A stretch of DNA of 64,000 bases from Geoalkalibacter halelectricus (GCF_025263685.1 NZ_CP092109.1:2605001-2669000), one strand, 5' to 3'. Shown: positions 50,672-58,783, counted from the stretch's first letter. Notes: generated by a model from the sequence alone, not told the origin. A program made the numbers and translations.

Positions 50672-51991
50672 TTGCTCAACTTCGACGAACTGGAAAAAGG
50701 CTTCACGGAAGAAGAAGCCCTGGAAGAGGCGCGCCGCTGCCTCAAATGCAAAAACCCGCCCTGCGTCAAGGGCTGCCCCATCGAGAATCGCATCCCCGCG
50801 ATCGTGCGCGCCATCGAGGCCAAGGACTACCGCACCGCCATCGACATCATCAACGAAAACAGCAACCTCGCCGTGATCTGCGCGCGCGTGTGCCCGCACA
50901 ACGATCAGTGCGAGGGCGCCTGCGTGCTCAACCGCAAGGGCCAGGGCATCCGCATCAGCAAGCTTGAGCGCTTTCTCGCCGAAAAGGAGATGGAACTGGC
51001 CCTCAACCGCCTGCGCGGCAAGGTGGCGGTGATCGGCTCGGGCCCGGCGGGGCTCTCGGTGGCGGCGATCCTCGCCAAGCAGAACTACCGCGTGACCATC
51101 TTCGAGGCCCAGCACAAGGCCGGCGGCGTGCTGCGCTACGGCATCCCCGAGTATCGTCTGCCCAACGAGGTGGTGGACAAGCAGATCGAGATCGTGCGCA
51201 ACTTGGGCGTGCGCCTGGAAACCGGCGTGGTCATCGGCGAGGATCTGACCCTCGACCAGCTCTTCGCCATGGGCTACCAGGCGGTGTTCATCGGCACCGG
51301 CACGGGCCTGGCGCGCAAGCTCGGGGTCGCCGGCGAGAGCCTGCCCGGCGCCATGCAGGCCATCTACTTTCTCGAAACCGTCAACCTGATTCGCGACGGC
51401 AGCCTGCCTGGACGCCCCTACCCGGTACGCACGGGCGATCGGGTGCTGGTGGTGGGCGCCGGCAACGTCGCCGTCGACGCCGCGCGCACCGCCCTGCGCC
51501 TGGGCGCCGCGCAGGTGGACGTGGTGGATATCGTGCCGGAAAAAGAACGCCGCGCGAGCGACAAGGAATACGCCGAGGCGTTGCACGAAGGCGTGCGCTT
51601 TCACTTCGAGACCAGCGTGACGCGCATCCTCGGCGACCGCCAGGTCGAAGGCGTGGTGCTGCAGAACTTCACGCGCCAGGTCCAGGGCCGCGAAAGCGCG
51701 ATTATCCCCCTGCCCGGCACCGAGCGCGAGTTGGCTTACGACAAGGTGATCATCGCCATCGGCCAGAAGCCCTTCGCCCGCATCGTCTCGACCACCACCG
51801 GCATCAAGACCAGCGCCCAGGGTTACGTCCTCACCGAAACTGAGCCTTACTACGGCATGACCACCCGCGAAGGCGTCTTCGCCGCCGGCGACGTGGTGCA
51901 CGAACCCAAGACCGTCATCCTCGCCATGCGCGAGGGCCGCCGCGTCGCCGAAGCCATCGATGCTTGGCTGCAGCGGGGCAAAGAGGCGTGA
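50672..51991 (+). CDS. GltD-like NAD(P)-dependent Fe-S flavoprotein
   Basis: A 439-aa protein of the glutamate synthase small-subunit family. Two cysteine clusters for 4Fe-4S centres lie at C23, C26, C31, C35 and C70, C74, C80, C84. An FAD-binding site GSGPAG (122-127), the GGVLRYGIPEYRLP block and an NAD(P)-binding site VVGAGNVAVDAARTAL follow, and the end has FAAGDVVHEPKTVILAMREGR. No large subunit is adjacent, so it may act as an electron-transfer module and not in glutamate synthesis. The start is TTG with GCGAGGAGTCTCCT before it. Confidence 0.85.
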   Translation: MLNFDELEKGFTEEEALEEARRCLKCKNPPCVKGCPIENRIPAIVRAIEAKDYRTAIDIINENSNLAVICARVCPHNDQCEGACVLNRKGQGIRISKLERFLAEKEMELALNRLRGKVAVIGSGPAGLSVAAILAKQNYRVTIFEAQHKAGGVLRYGIPEYRLPNEVVDKQIEIVRNLGVRLETGVVIGEDLTLDQLFAMGYQAVFIGTGTGLARKLGVAGESLPGAMQAIYFLETVNLIRDGSLPGRPYPVRTGDRVLVVGAGNVAVDAARTALRLGAAQVDVVDIVPEKERRASDKEYAEALHEGVRFHFETSVTRILGDRQVEGVVLQNFTRQVQGRESAIIPLPGTERELAYDKVIIAIGQKPFARIVSTTTGIKTSAQGYVLTETEPYYGMTTREGVFAAGDVVHEPKTVILAMREGRRVAEAIDAWLQRGKEA

Positions 51992-52041
51992 GAACTTACG
52001 GAAAAGGACAGTGGCGGAACAACAGGAGGGCAAAAAACACA

Positions 52042-52073
52042 AAGGGCTTGGCCGAGAATTCAGCCAAGCCCTT
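52042..52073 (+). terminator. Hairpin after the GltD-like gene
   Basis: A perfect 11-bp stem (AAGGGCTTGGC/GCCAAGCCCTT) with a 10-base loop, followed by GATTTG, ends 82 bases past the stop. The T-run is short. Confidence 0.6.
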
Positions 52074-52083
52074 GATTTGTAAG

Positions 52084-52128
52084 TGGCGCGCCTCGAGAGA
52101 TTCGAACTCCCGGCCTTCTGATCCGTAG
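52084..52128 (-). other. Attachment-site scar: 3' half of tRNA-Arg(ACG)
   Basis: On the minus strand the sequence runs from an anticodon loop CTACGGA through TCAGA, a T-arm with TTCGAAT, the acceptor strand GAGGCGC, discriminator G and CCA. The 5' half (acceptor, D-arm, anticodon 5' stem) is missing; bases beyond 52128 do not continue a tRNA. This is what a tRNA-targeting integrase leaves at the far border of an insertion. No intact tRNA-Arg is seen in the window. Confidence 0.75.
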
Positions 52129-52140
52129 GGCGTCGAACAT

Positions 52141-52528
52141 CAGATGTCCAGAATCAGGGAAAACACCATAAGTAGCTGCAACTACAGGCATTTTAAAAAA
52201 TTCCAAAAAGTATGTCAATGGGCATCAATTTCCTGCATCTGCATTTTTCTTATATTTTTCGGACACTTGCCGGCGTAACACCTCCTTGACCGTTTAAGGT
52301 TCCATTTTCGTGTTCAAAAACAAGTAAATAGCTCCGGGGGTCCAACGGTGAGGCCGTACACGGGAACGCTGGGGGAACACAGCGGACCACAAACGCCCCG
52401 CACAGGGCCAATCAAATCCCGGAAAACAGAGTTGGCATTAGTGTCCTTCTTTTGCCAAAGGCTCATTTGCGCCATCTGCCCCTTCAAGGAAAAAGTAAGC
52501 GGTTCTCCTACCCTCGATTGTCATGTTG
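52141..52528. other. 388-base AT-rich stretch without a gene
   Basis: No credible reading frame or RNA gene was recognised. A short frame at 52348-52551 has unusual composition and no ribosome site. It belongs to the mobile remnant. Confidence 0.4.
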
Positions 52529-52723
52529 TCAATAGAGCAGAAAACCAATGATTATGTAGAAAATATAAGCCGCGACACAAACAACTACACCTACAGCAGT
52601 TTGCGGCGACGCGCAGATCATGACTCCGATAACGCCCCCAAGCACAAAAGACGAAAAGAACCCAAGAGGGGTAAACCACCAAATCAGTAAAAACAGACCT
52701 AGAGGGAAGACGATGTACTGCAT
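52529..52723 (-). CDS. Small two-helix membrane protein, unknown
   Basis: A 64-aa, strongly hydrophobic protein with two or three membrane segments (IVFPLGLFLLIWWF; FVLGGVIGVMICA; VGVVVCVAAYIFYIIIGFLLY). The ATG follows AAGGGGGCGCT. It lies 9 bases after the next small gene, so the pair forms an operon inside the mobile remnant. No family was recognised. Confidence 0.55.
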   Translation of the reverse strand: MQYIVFPLGLFLLIWWFTPLGFFSSFVLGGVIGVMICASPQTAVGVVVCVAAYIFYIIIGFLLY

Positions 52724-52732
52724 AGCGCCCCC

Positions 52733-52915
52733 TTAGTTTAGGAAGCGAATGGCGAGAAGGACTGGCCAGACGAGCGCCTTCACCAATGCTACGAAAAAGC
52801 CGTCTCCTGCGTAGATGACGTGGAGACCGGCCCATACCCCTGATTTATCAGACATATTTATCCAGGTAAAAATAATCACCCCTAAACCATAGACCCCCAA
52901 CAGCTTTTCTTTCAT
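52733..52915 (-). CDS. Small membrane protein, unknown
   Basis: A 60-aa protein starting MKEKLLGVYGLGVIIFTWINM, with two hydrophobic segments and a central GVWAGLHVIYAGDG. The ATG at 52915 follows CGGAGGGAACC; the 42 codons upstream in frame lack a ribosome site. Co-transcribed with the preceding small protein. A toxin-like or accessory membrane role is possible but unproven. Confidence 0.5.
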   Translation of the reverse strand: MKEKLLGVYGLGVIIFTWINMSDKSGVWAGLHVIYAGDGFFVALVKALVWPVLLAIRFLN

Positions 52916-53112
52916 GGTTCCCTCCGTATTTCGATGGTTCTTCTCGAGAATTAACTGCCCCAAGCTAAGAAACACACACTGGTTTGTCACAAATCTGTGT
53001 GTGCAGGCGGGCACTATGAGCCACCCCAGCAAAATTAGCACGGCTTCATTTTTTTTGAAAGCAAAAAGCAGACTATAGTCCGTGGACCCTGTGTCACGGC
53101 CAAACTAGGATT

Positions 53113-53129
53113 GCCCTCCATAGGAGGGC
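53113..53129 (+). promoter_or_regulatory. Hairpin that covers the ribosome site of the XRE gene
   Basis: GCCCTCC-ATA-GGAGGGC is a perfect 7-bp stem. Its right arm contains the AGGAGG ribosome site for the TTG start at 53136, so folding would hide the site. Confidence 0.55.
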
Positions 53130-53135
53130 TCGTCT

Positions 53136-53363
53136 TTGGAACTTGAGGTCGCTTTTGGAAAAACACTGCGCGAGTTTCGAAAACAAGCACATCTCTCTCA
53201 GGAGGCGCTGGCGCTGGAGTGTGACCTTGACCGCACCTTTATTTCATTACTGGAGAGGGGCCTGCGTCAGCCAACGCTCAAAACCCTTTTCCGCCTTGCC
53301 AATGTTTTGAATGTTTCTCCTTCTGTTCTCATCTCGGCTGTCGAAAGCCATTTAAATTCTTAG
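53136..53363 (+). CDS. XRE-family helix-turn-helix regulator
   Basis: A 75-aa Cro/CI-type DNA-binding protein (FGKTLREFRKQAHLSQEALALECDLDRTFISLLERGLRQPTLKTLFRLANVLNV). It is only the HTH domain, typical of mobile-element repressors. The start is TTG after AGGAGGGCTCGTCT. A 10-bp palindrome GACTATAGTC lies about 60 bases upstream and may be its operator. It converges on the integrase. Confidence 0.85.
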   Translation: MELEVAFGKTLREFRKQAHLSQEALALECDLDRTFISLLERGLRQPTLKTLFRLANVLNVSPSVLISAVESHLNS

Positions 53364-53389
53364 CTCTCTGCCTCACCATCTCAACGAAA

Positions 53390-53416
53390 CGCCCCAATCC
53401 ATTTCGGGTTGGGGCG
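53390..53416. terminator. Bidirectional hairpin between XRE gene and integrase
   Basis: An 11-bp stem (CGCCCCAATCC/GGGTTGGGGCG, one wobble) with a five-base loop lies between the two convergent genes. No long T-run on either side. Confidence 0.55.
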
Positions 53417-53435
53417 CTGAGTTGTCTACCATCGG

Positions 53436-54626
53436 CTAATCGAAGAAATTGCCAATCTTGTCTGCAACCACCTGGGTCGCCTTGCGCAGGGTGCTGTTGT
53501 GCAGATGAGCGTAAGTTGTCTGGGTGGTCCGCACGTCAGCGTGACCCAACAGGTCCTTGACGACGTACAAGTCGACGCCGTTGTTGACCAAGAGGGTCGC
53601 AAAGCTTCGACGCATGTCATGAAGCCGCAGATTGCTGATCTCGGCGCGCTGCGCGATGGTTGCGAAGGTGCGCCGCACTTCCTTCAGGTGCCCGGCGCGG
53701 GAGCGACGACTGGGGAAGACGAAGGGATTACCGTCCACCCGCTTTGCGTGCATCGTTTCGAGAAGCTGCGCGGCACTGCTGTTGAGATAGAGATAACGGG
53801 ACGTGCCAGGCTTGGTGTTCGGCAGGAAAACTGATTCCCCTTGCAGATCGACATGCTCCCAGCGTGCGGACAGAAATTCCATCTTGCGCAGCCCCGAGAG
53901 CAGCAGCAGATAAATGGCCTGGGCGGAGGGATTGCCAAGATCGACCTCCTTGCGCAGCTCTGTGATAAAGAGCTGCAGCTCCTTCTCGTCCAGCGCCCGG
54001 GTGCGGGGACCTTTTTCGCGAAACTTCTTGATGCCCCGCGCCGGATTGCTGGTGGCGTGCCCCATTTCAATGGCCAGTACGTAAACCGCTGAGATCTGGG
54101 AGAGGTGGCGGTTGGCGGTGGTGGCGGAAACCTCCTCACGCAGGCGCTGGTGGAACCCGGAGATGTCGGCCTTGGTAATGCGCTCCAGGACCTTTTTACC
54201 AAAGGTTGGGATTAGACGAAGCTGGCAGCGGTTCACAATGTCCTTGTAGGAGCGTTTCTCCCGTTGTGCAAAGGGCAGATAGTGCTGGTTGACAAAATCG
54301 CCAAAGCTGATGGCCTGACGGATTTGGTTGCGCTCTTCCCTGGGGTCGATGTTCTGGGCGAGCAGGCGCTTGTGTTCTCTGACTCGCTCGCGGGCCAGAT
54401 CCACATTGATAGCCGGGTACTCGCCGATGGTCGCTGAGCACTTATTGCCCAAAAAGGTATAGCGATGACGAAAGCTTTTACGGCCCGACTTGTAGACCGC
54501 GATGCGCAGGCCCGATTCGACCTCGTCGCTGTACTCGACATTGGAGGCGGGATGATCCTTGGGGGGGACCGGCAAGGCGTCGATGGCGCGGTGGGAGAAG
54601 CGGATACGGTTTCGGGATTTGCTCAT
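53436..54626 (-). CDS. Tyrosine-type site-specific integrase
   Basis: A 396-aa phage-type integrase. The N-terminal arm-binding region (VESGLRIAVYKSGRKSFRHRYTF), SAM-like core-binding domain (SFGDFVNQHYLPFAQREKRSYKDIVNRCQ) and catalytic domain are present. The catalytic residues are visible: R in LSGLRKMEFL, HxxR in LHDMRRSFA, H in LLGHADVRTTQ and the nucleophile Y in TTYAHLH. The ATG at 54626 follows AAGGAGACTATCCC; an in-frame ATG at 54722 is a weaker choice. It presumably recombined at the tRNA-Arg(ACG) scar 1.3 kb away. Confidence 0.93.
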   Translation of the reverse strand: MSKSRNRIRFSHRAIDALPVPPKDHPASNVEYSDEVESGLRIAVYKSGRKSFRHRYTFLGNKCSATIGEYPAINVDLARERVREHKRLLAQNIDPREERNQIRQAISFGDFVNQHYLPFAQREKRSYKDIVNRCQLRLIPTFGKKVLERITKADISGFHQRLREEVSATTANRHLSQISAVYVLAIEMGHATSNPARGIKKFREKGPRTRALDEKELQLFITELRKEVDLGNPSAQAIYLLLLSGLRKMEFLSARWEHVDLQGESVFLPNTKPGTSRYLYLNSSAAQLLETMHAKRVDGNPFVFPSRRSRAGHLKEVRRTFATIAQRAEISNLRLHDMRRSFATLLVNNGVDLYVVKDLLGHADVRTTQTTYAHLHNSTLRKATQVVADKIGNFFD

Positions 54627-55665
54627 GGGATAGTCTCCTTGTTCAACGACGTCCGCAAAATAGACTCCGCCCTGCGCCCTGAAGGGGGTTCCATCGGGGC
54701 CATTTTGCTGTCCGTCGTTCATTAGATTTTTGGGTCGGGGGTCACCGAACCCATGGTGTGATTGGTTTACGGGATGAAGCAGAAGAGTGTGCGGTCCCTG
54801 TGCGGTCTTGGCGAGCCGTTTGGGATCAGCGGTGAGGCACGTGCAGGCAAAACGGAAACGTCCTCAATGGAGTGTTCGCAGCTGCCTTTTTGAAAAGTTT
54901 TGATCCTCCTGTTCGAAAAAACGCTCAGATGGGAGCCGGTTGGGGCTGCTGGGGTTGATGGGCCAGTCCAACTCCGGTAAGGACGGCCAAAGCCTCACGC
55001 CTGGAGCCTATCTCCGGGCGGTGGGGTCGGGTCACTTTCTGAGCGGGGGTAAAGGGATCCAGCGGTGAGGCACGTGCAGGCAAAACGGAAATGTCCTCAA
55101 TGGAGTGTTCGCATCTGCCTAACGCGCAAGTTTTTGATCCTCCTGTTCGAAAAAACGCTCAGATGGGAGCCGGTTGGGGCTGCTGGGGTTGATGGGCTAG
55201 CCCAACTCCGGTAAGGACGGCCAAAGCCTCACGACTGGAGCCCAACTCCGGGCGGTGGGGTCTGGTCTCTTTCTGTTCGGGGGTAAAGGGCTCCAGCGGT
55301 GAGGCACGTGCAGGCAAAACGGAAATGTCCTCAATGGAGTGTTCGCATCTGCCTAACGCGCAAGTTTTTGATCCCCCGCTTCGAAAAAACACTCAGAGGG
55401 GAGCCGTTGGGGCTGCTGGGGTTGATGGGCCAGTCCAACTCCCGCAAGGACGCCCGAGGACTCGGGCTTGGAGCACATCTCTGGGCGCTGGGGTCGGGGC
55501 TCTTCGTGAGTGTGCAGTGCAGGTGTAGTGTGGGATTTTGAGCACGCGCAGCAAGGGGGTCCCGATCTTCAACGGAAGGGGGGCACCAAGGATGAGGGGA
55601 AACGGGCGGCATGGCCGGAATCCGGATCGGACTTCGGGGGATGATGCCGCCACGCTTCTTTTGGT
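54627..55665. other. 1-kb gene-free region upstream of the integrase
   Basis: No credible protein gene is seen. Most of it is the three-unit tandem repeat at 54831-55510. Short open frames here follow the 234-bp (78-codon) period and differ between units, so they are not supported. Confidence 0.6.
54831..55510. repeat. Three direct tandem repeats of about 234 bp
   Basis: Units begin GGTGAGGCACGTGCAGGC at 54831, 55064 and 55298 (periods 233 and 234). The third is cut at about 55510. Shared landmarks are TCAATGGAGTGTTCGCA, TTCGAAAAAACGCTCAGA and GGGGCTGCTGGGGTTGATGG. Units 2 and 3 are closest; unit 1 differs around CAGCTGCCTTTTTGAAAAG. Each unit has a possible hairpin between CCGGTTGG and CCAACTCCGG. 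Function is unknown. Confidence 0.85.
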
Positions 55666-55992
55666 TTACGATGCCAACGGCAGGTATGACGCCAACTGTT
55701 CCGGCACAAACAAAATCTCCGAGGGGTAGACAACCCGGTAGAGGCAACGGGAGCCGTCGCTGGTCTGGATATCGATACGGACGGCCTCTTCCGGAGAGCC
55801 CAGCGCTTGCAGCACCGGCTCGTCCCCGTCGTCCAGGATCTGGACATTGAAATCGTGCTCCTCCAAATCCTCCGGGTCGCCATACTCCAAAAACTCGGCA
55901 ATGCAGACCGACAGATAACCGTAGACCTCCCGCCACAGTTCCGGGTCGTCCAGCAGTTGTTCGGTGTCTTGCAGATTGCGAATGGTGATCAT
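55666..55992 (-). CDS. Small acidic protein of unknown function
   Basis: A 108-aa, acidic protein (MITIRNLQDTEQLLDDPELWREVYGYLSVCIAEFLEYGDPEDLEEHDFNVQILDDGDEPVL...). The ATG at 55992 follows GAAAGGACACCACACC. It begins 22 bases after the radC remnant stop, and such small genes often follow radC in genomic islands. No family was recognised. The pI and size would fit an anti-restriction or antitoxin-like protein, but there is no motif to support that. Confidence 0.6.
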   Translation of the reverse strand: MITIRNLQDTEQLLDDPELWREVYGYLSVCIAEFLEYGDPEDLEEHDFNVQILDDGDEPVLQALGSPEEAVRIDIQTSDGSRCLYRVVYPSEILFVPEQLASYLPLAS

Positions 55993-56014
55993 GGTGTGGT
56001 GTCCTTTCTTTCGA

Positions 56015-56190
56015 TCAGAGCAGGCCCTGATCGGCAAATGAGCAGTGGTGATGACCAATGATGACGTGATCAAGCAGGCGGATTCCCAGCAGGTCTGCGG
56101 CCTCCTTCAGGCGCTTGGTGATGTCCATGTCCTCGCGACTGGGGGTGGGATCACCGGACGGGTGGTTGTGTAATGTGAAGCTGCCAGTAA
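56015..56190 (-). pseudogene. radC: Truncated RadC (JAB/MPN domain) remnant
   Basis: The minus strand encodes the RadC C-terminus: [11 protein letters not shown], then [26 protein letters not shown] and SFADQGLL, with a stop at 56017-56015. Upstream of HNHP the similarity ends and there is no start or N-terminal half. At the break, TAATGTGAAG occurs twice (about 56171-56180 and 56188-56197) around a short spacer. RadC-like genes are common cargo of mobile elements. Confidence 0.8.
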
Positions 56191-56364
56191 TGTGAAGTCG
56201 CCCTCTCCGATGACCTGTTCTACTCCACTTTCCCAGTAGAAGCCGCCTTTTGACTCCACATTATTCTGATGTCGGTCAAAACCATGACGATAATCAGATG
56301 CAATTTAATCTGAGATTCTCATTGCCCTCTCTAACACATTCTGAGAATAACCTGCCAGTTTTTA

Positions 56365-57985
56365 TCAACTCAGTCTGGGAACCAACATGTGGCAGCTTAG
56401 GCAATCGCCCTGTTGCGCCGCAGGCTGTCCGTGGTGATCGGGATCACTGTGGCAGGACGCACAGCCGATGCCGGCGGGTTCGGATCCGGCATGGCAGAAC
56501 TGACACTGGCCGTGCCCATACAAGTCGGTCGCATGGTGGCGCTCGACAGCCAGGGGCGAACCCGAGTCGAAATGGCAGCTCGAACAATCGAGGCCTTCGA
56601 CCTCGGCGCCCACGTGGCACGAGACGCAATCGCCCATCTGGGCGGGAATGGTCATATGGTGCAGATCGTTGATGGCCGGCTGACCGCTACCCGTGTGGCA
56701 ACTCTGGCAGTCGAGGAAGGTGTAGTCGGCCCCGACGTGACACACCGTGCACTGACCTTGCAGAGCCAGATCAAAGGCGTGGTGGCGCTCGCCGACGGTG
56801 CCGTTGCTCGAATCATGGCAGTCGTTGCACGACTGGATGCCCTGGTCGGCCCCGACATGGCACAGGGTGCAGTTGTCGGCGAAGAAAGCGTCGGTGGTGT
56901 GATGCGCATCGACGATGGAGCCGCTGCCTACTACCGTGGTATGGCAGTGCACGCACTGCGCGGCGGTGGGCATGGTCATGGTGAGAACGGGGGTAAATTC
57001 GTAGTCATGGCAATCGAAGCAGCCCAACCCATAGCTGGACAGGATCGCACTGTCATGGTGCCGGTTCGCTCCGAAGGTCGGAAAACTGTGGCAGCTCGCG
57101 CAGCCGCTGGTCGAGGTCATCTGGGTGTGGCAGCTCGCGCAATCGAGGCCCCGGCTGTCGACCAACAGGTGATGCTGATCGCGGTTGGATTCGGCGCCGT
57201 GGCAACTTGCGCAGCCGGCTTCGGGCTGCAGCATGGCGTGACAGCTGGTGCAATCGACATTCTGCGCCGCACCGTAGGCGTGGTGGGCGTCTTGCGATTG
57301 ACCCGGCTGATGGCAGCTCTGGCAGCTGGTGGTGACGACGATATCCACATGGCAGGACGCGCAAGCCATGCCGGCAGTATCGACCAGGTCGTGATGACGC
57401 TCGCGCACCGAGCCGGCATGACAGCTCTGGCATGAGGTGTCAGCGGACATGGTGCTGTGGCAGGAGACGCAGGACACGCCCGCGGCGGCGATTTCATGGT
57501 GACGGTTCTGGGTTTTGCCCTGGTGGCAGCTCAGGCAATCGCCGAGATCGCCGACCCCGCTGTGGCAGGCCACGCAATTGCCGGCCAGGGCATCGGGCAC
57601 CTCATGGTGCACGTTCTGCAACCCGAAGCCGTGGCAGCTCGAGCAATCGCCCTCGGTGGAAAAGCCCTCGTGGCAGCGAAAGCATTCGCCCTGGAAAAAC
57701 CACGGCGTTTCATGGTGGCGTTGGGCGACGTCACCGCCGTGACACTCCGAGCAGTTGATGACGGGGGAAGACCCGCCGGATCCGCCACTCCCACCGGAGC
57801 CGGAGTCGCTATTCCCTGAACTGCCGCCCCCCCCCTGAACTGCCGCCCCAAGAACTACCGCTGCCTGAACTTCCGCCCCAGGCCCATGCCCCGGATGCAA
57901 TGCAGAGGGCCAGCAGCATGGCCGAGCTTGCGATCATGAGCCTGAGGGCCCGTCGCACAAACACCTCTCCCGCAAAATTTCCCAT
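56365..57985 (-). CDS. 24-haem c-type cytochrome, frameshifted in a G9 tract
   Basis: A secreted multihaem cytochrome. Translation from ATG 57985 gives a signal peptide (RRALRLMIASSAMLLALCIASGAWA) and a Gly/Ser linker, then stops soon after nine G (57835-57827). Removing one G restores a single frame of 539 codons into the haem part. That part (from about 57754) has 24 CXXCH motifs and 12 HH dyads in strict order CXXCH-HH-CXXCH, twelve times. The product is probably periplasmic or on the cell surface for extracellular electron transfer. The shift may be a sequencing error, a mutation or a phase-variable tract. No outer-membrane porin or other cytochrome gene is adjacent. Confidence 0.85.
57827..57835 (-). 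other. G9 homopolymer frameshift site in the cytochrome gene
   Basis: Nine C on the plus strand. With nine, the signal-peptide frame reads into a stop (ends RQFRE); with eight, it continues as Gly/Ser-rich linker into the first CXXCH. The 1621-base interval from start to stop is one more than a multiple of three. Confidence 0.9.
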
Positions 57986-58537
57986 CCCCAAGTACTCCCT
58001 CTTCTCCTTGTAAACCCTTAGAAAAAACCCCAGCCGCCAACCTGGAAGAATCACAAGCGATAAATACACCCCGACTGCGGGCCTGGGCTGTTTCCCTCGA
58101 CATTTGAGCCATGGCAGGCGCAGAGAGAAACAATCATCCTTATTAATTTGGGGCATTCCAGTGCAGAAATCAACAGCTTTTCGCCCCACTCTCAAGGTGG
58201 CGCGGCCGAAGGGTTCTTGTTCAAAAAAAACTAACGAAAAACAAAAAAATAATTTAATTGAGGTTCGCTAACGGCGAGATGGTGCCTCTTGCTCTTTCAT
58301 CGAATCTCAATCAATGCAAACCATGCATTGGTCATGATTTAACGGAAAAACAGCATGCCGACAGCAAAAGTCAATTCACCTAGGGTATTCTTTACTTCAC
58401 ACTCTTAGAGGTAACGAGCGCCGGGAATGCAGCAATAGTCATATTGCCCGCAATCAGAATTATTTTTCTCTTAATTTTTTTCGCAATCACCGGCCAGTCA
58501 ATCGAGCATCAAAATTTTTGAAAAAAAAGGAAATAAC
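57986..58537. other. 552-base leader/intergenic region before the cytochrome
   Basis: No gene is supported. The cytochrome leader on the minus strand contains a GC-rich segment ending GGCTGGGGTTTTTT, which might act as an attenuator. A 7-bp inverted repeat CAATGCA/TGCATTG lies at 58312-58330. The part around 58220-58260 is A-rich. No cyclic-dinucleotide riboswitch pattern was recognised. Confidence 0.4.
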
Positions 58538-58633
58538 ATGCAGAAAATACTCGTATTTATTTTGCTCTTTCTTGCCGTTGTCATTGGCGGGTTCATTGCT
58601 TACTCGCAACTCATGATGCTGCGGGGAGGGTAG
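58538..58633 (+). CDS. 31-aa single-pass membrane peptide
   Basis: ATG at 58538 follows AAAAAAAAGGAAATAAC, a good ribosome site. The peptide MQKILVFILLFLAVVIGGF continues with IAYSQLMMLRGG and stops at 58633. It is one membrane helix with a short tail. Its A/T-rich leader and strong ribosome site suggest it is real, but no family is recognised. A hairpin terminator lies about 150 bases downstream. Confidence 0.5.
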   Translation: MQKILVFILLFLAVVIGGFIAYSQLMMLRGG

Positions 58634-58783
58634 TCCTGGCGCCTGTCTTGAGGCGTGCCGGGCTAATGCCACGAAATTAATTGTCTTGCTTTCTCAAGGC
58701 GGGCGTGCTAGTGTTTTTTCACTTAACTAAGTTTGTGTAAGTTTTTATTGTTCAACAGTTCGACGAGGTGTCGGGCTGAAACA

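Larger units (their letters stand above)
52084..56190. mobile_element. Remnant of a tRNA-targeting integrative element
   Basis: The left border is the tRNA-Arg scar. Inside are two small membrane proteins, an XRE regulator, a tyrosine integrase, tandem 234-bp repeats, a small unknown protein and a truncated radC. Base composition in 52140-53100 is more AT-rich than the neighbours. The right border is not defined by a second att copy; the broken end of radC near 56190 is a plausible limit. No replication or conjugation genes remain. Confidence 0.55.

Noticed and set aside
52348-52551. 67-aa plus-strand frame in the gene-free part of the element
   Set aside because: No ribosome site, no hydrophobic or domain pattern, and it overlaps the small membrane protein gene.
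54831-55510. Protein encoded by the 234-bp repeats
   Set aside because: Frames of one unit are interrupted in the others, there are no ribosome sites, and the period divisible by three alone explains the open frames.
55331-55936. 201-aa minus-strand frame across the third repeat
   Set aside because: It runs antisense to or out of frame with the small acidic protein gene and through repeat DNA, with no start signal.
57986-58200. Cyclic-dinucleotide riboswitch before the cytochrome
   Set aside because: Such switches are common before cytochromes in this group, but the expected conserved aptamer bases are not visible in the leader.
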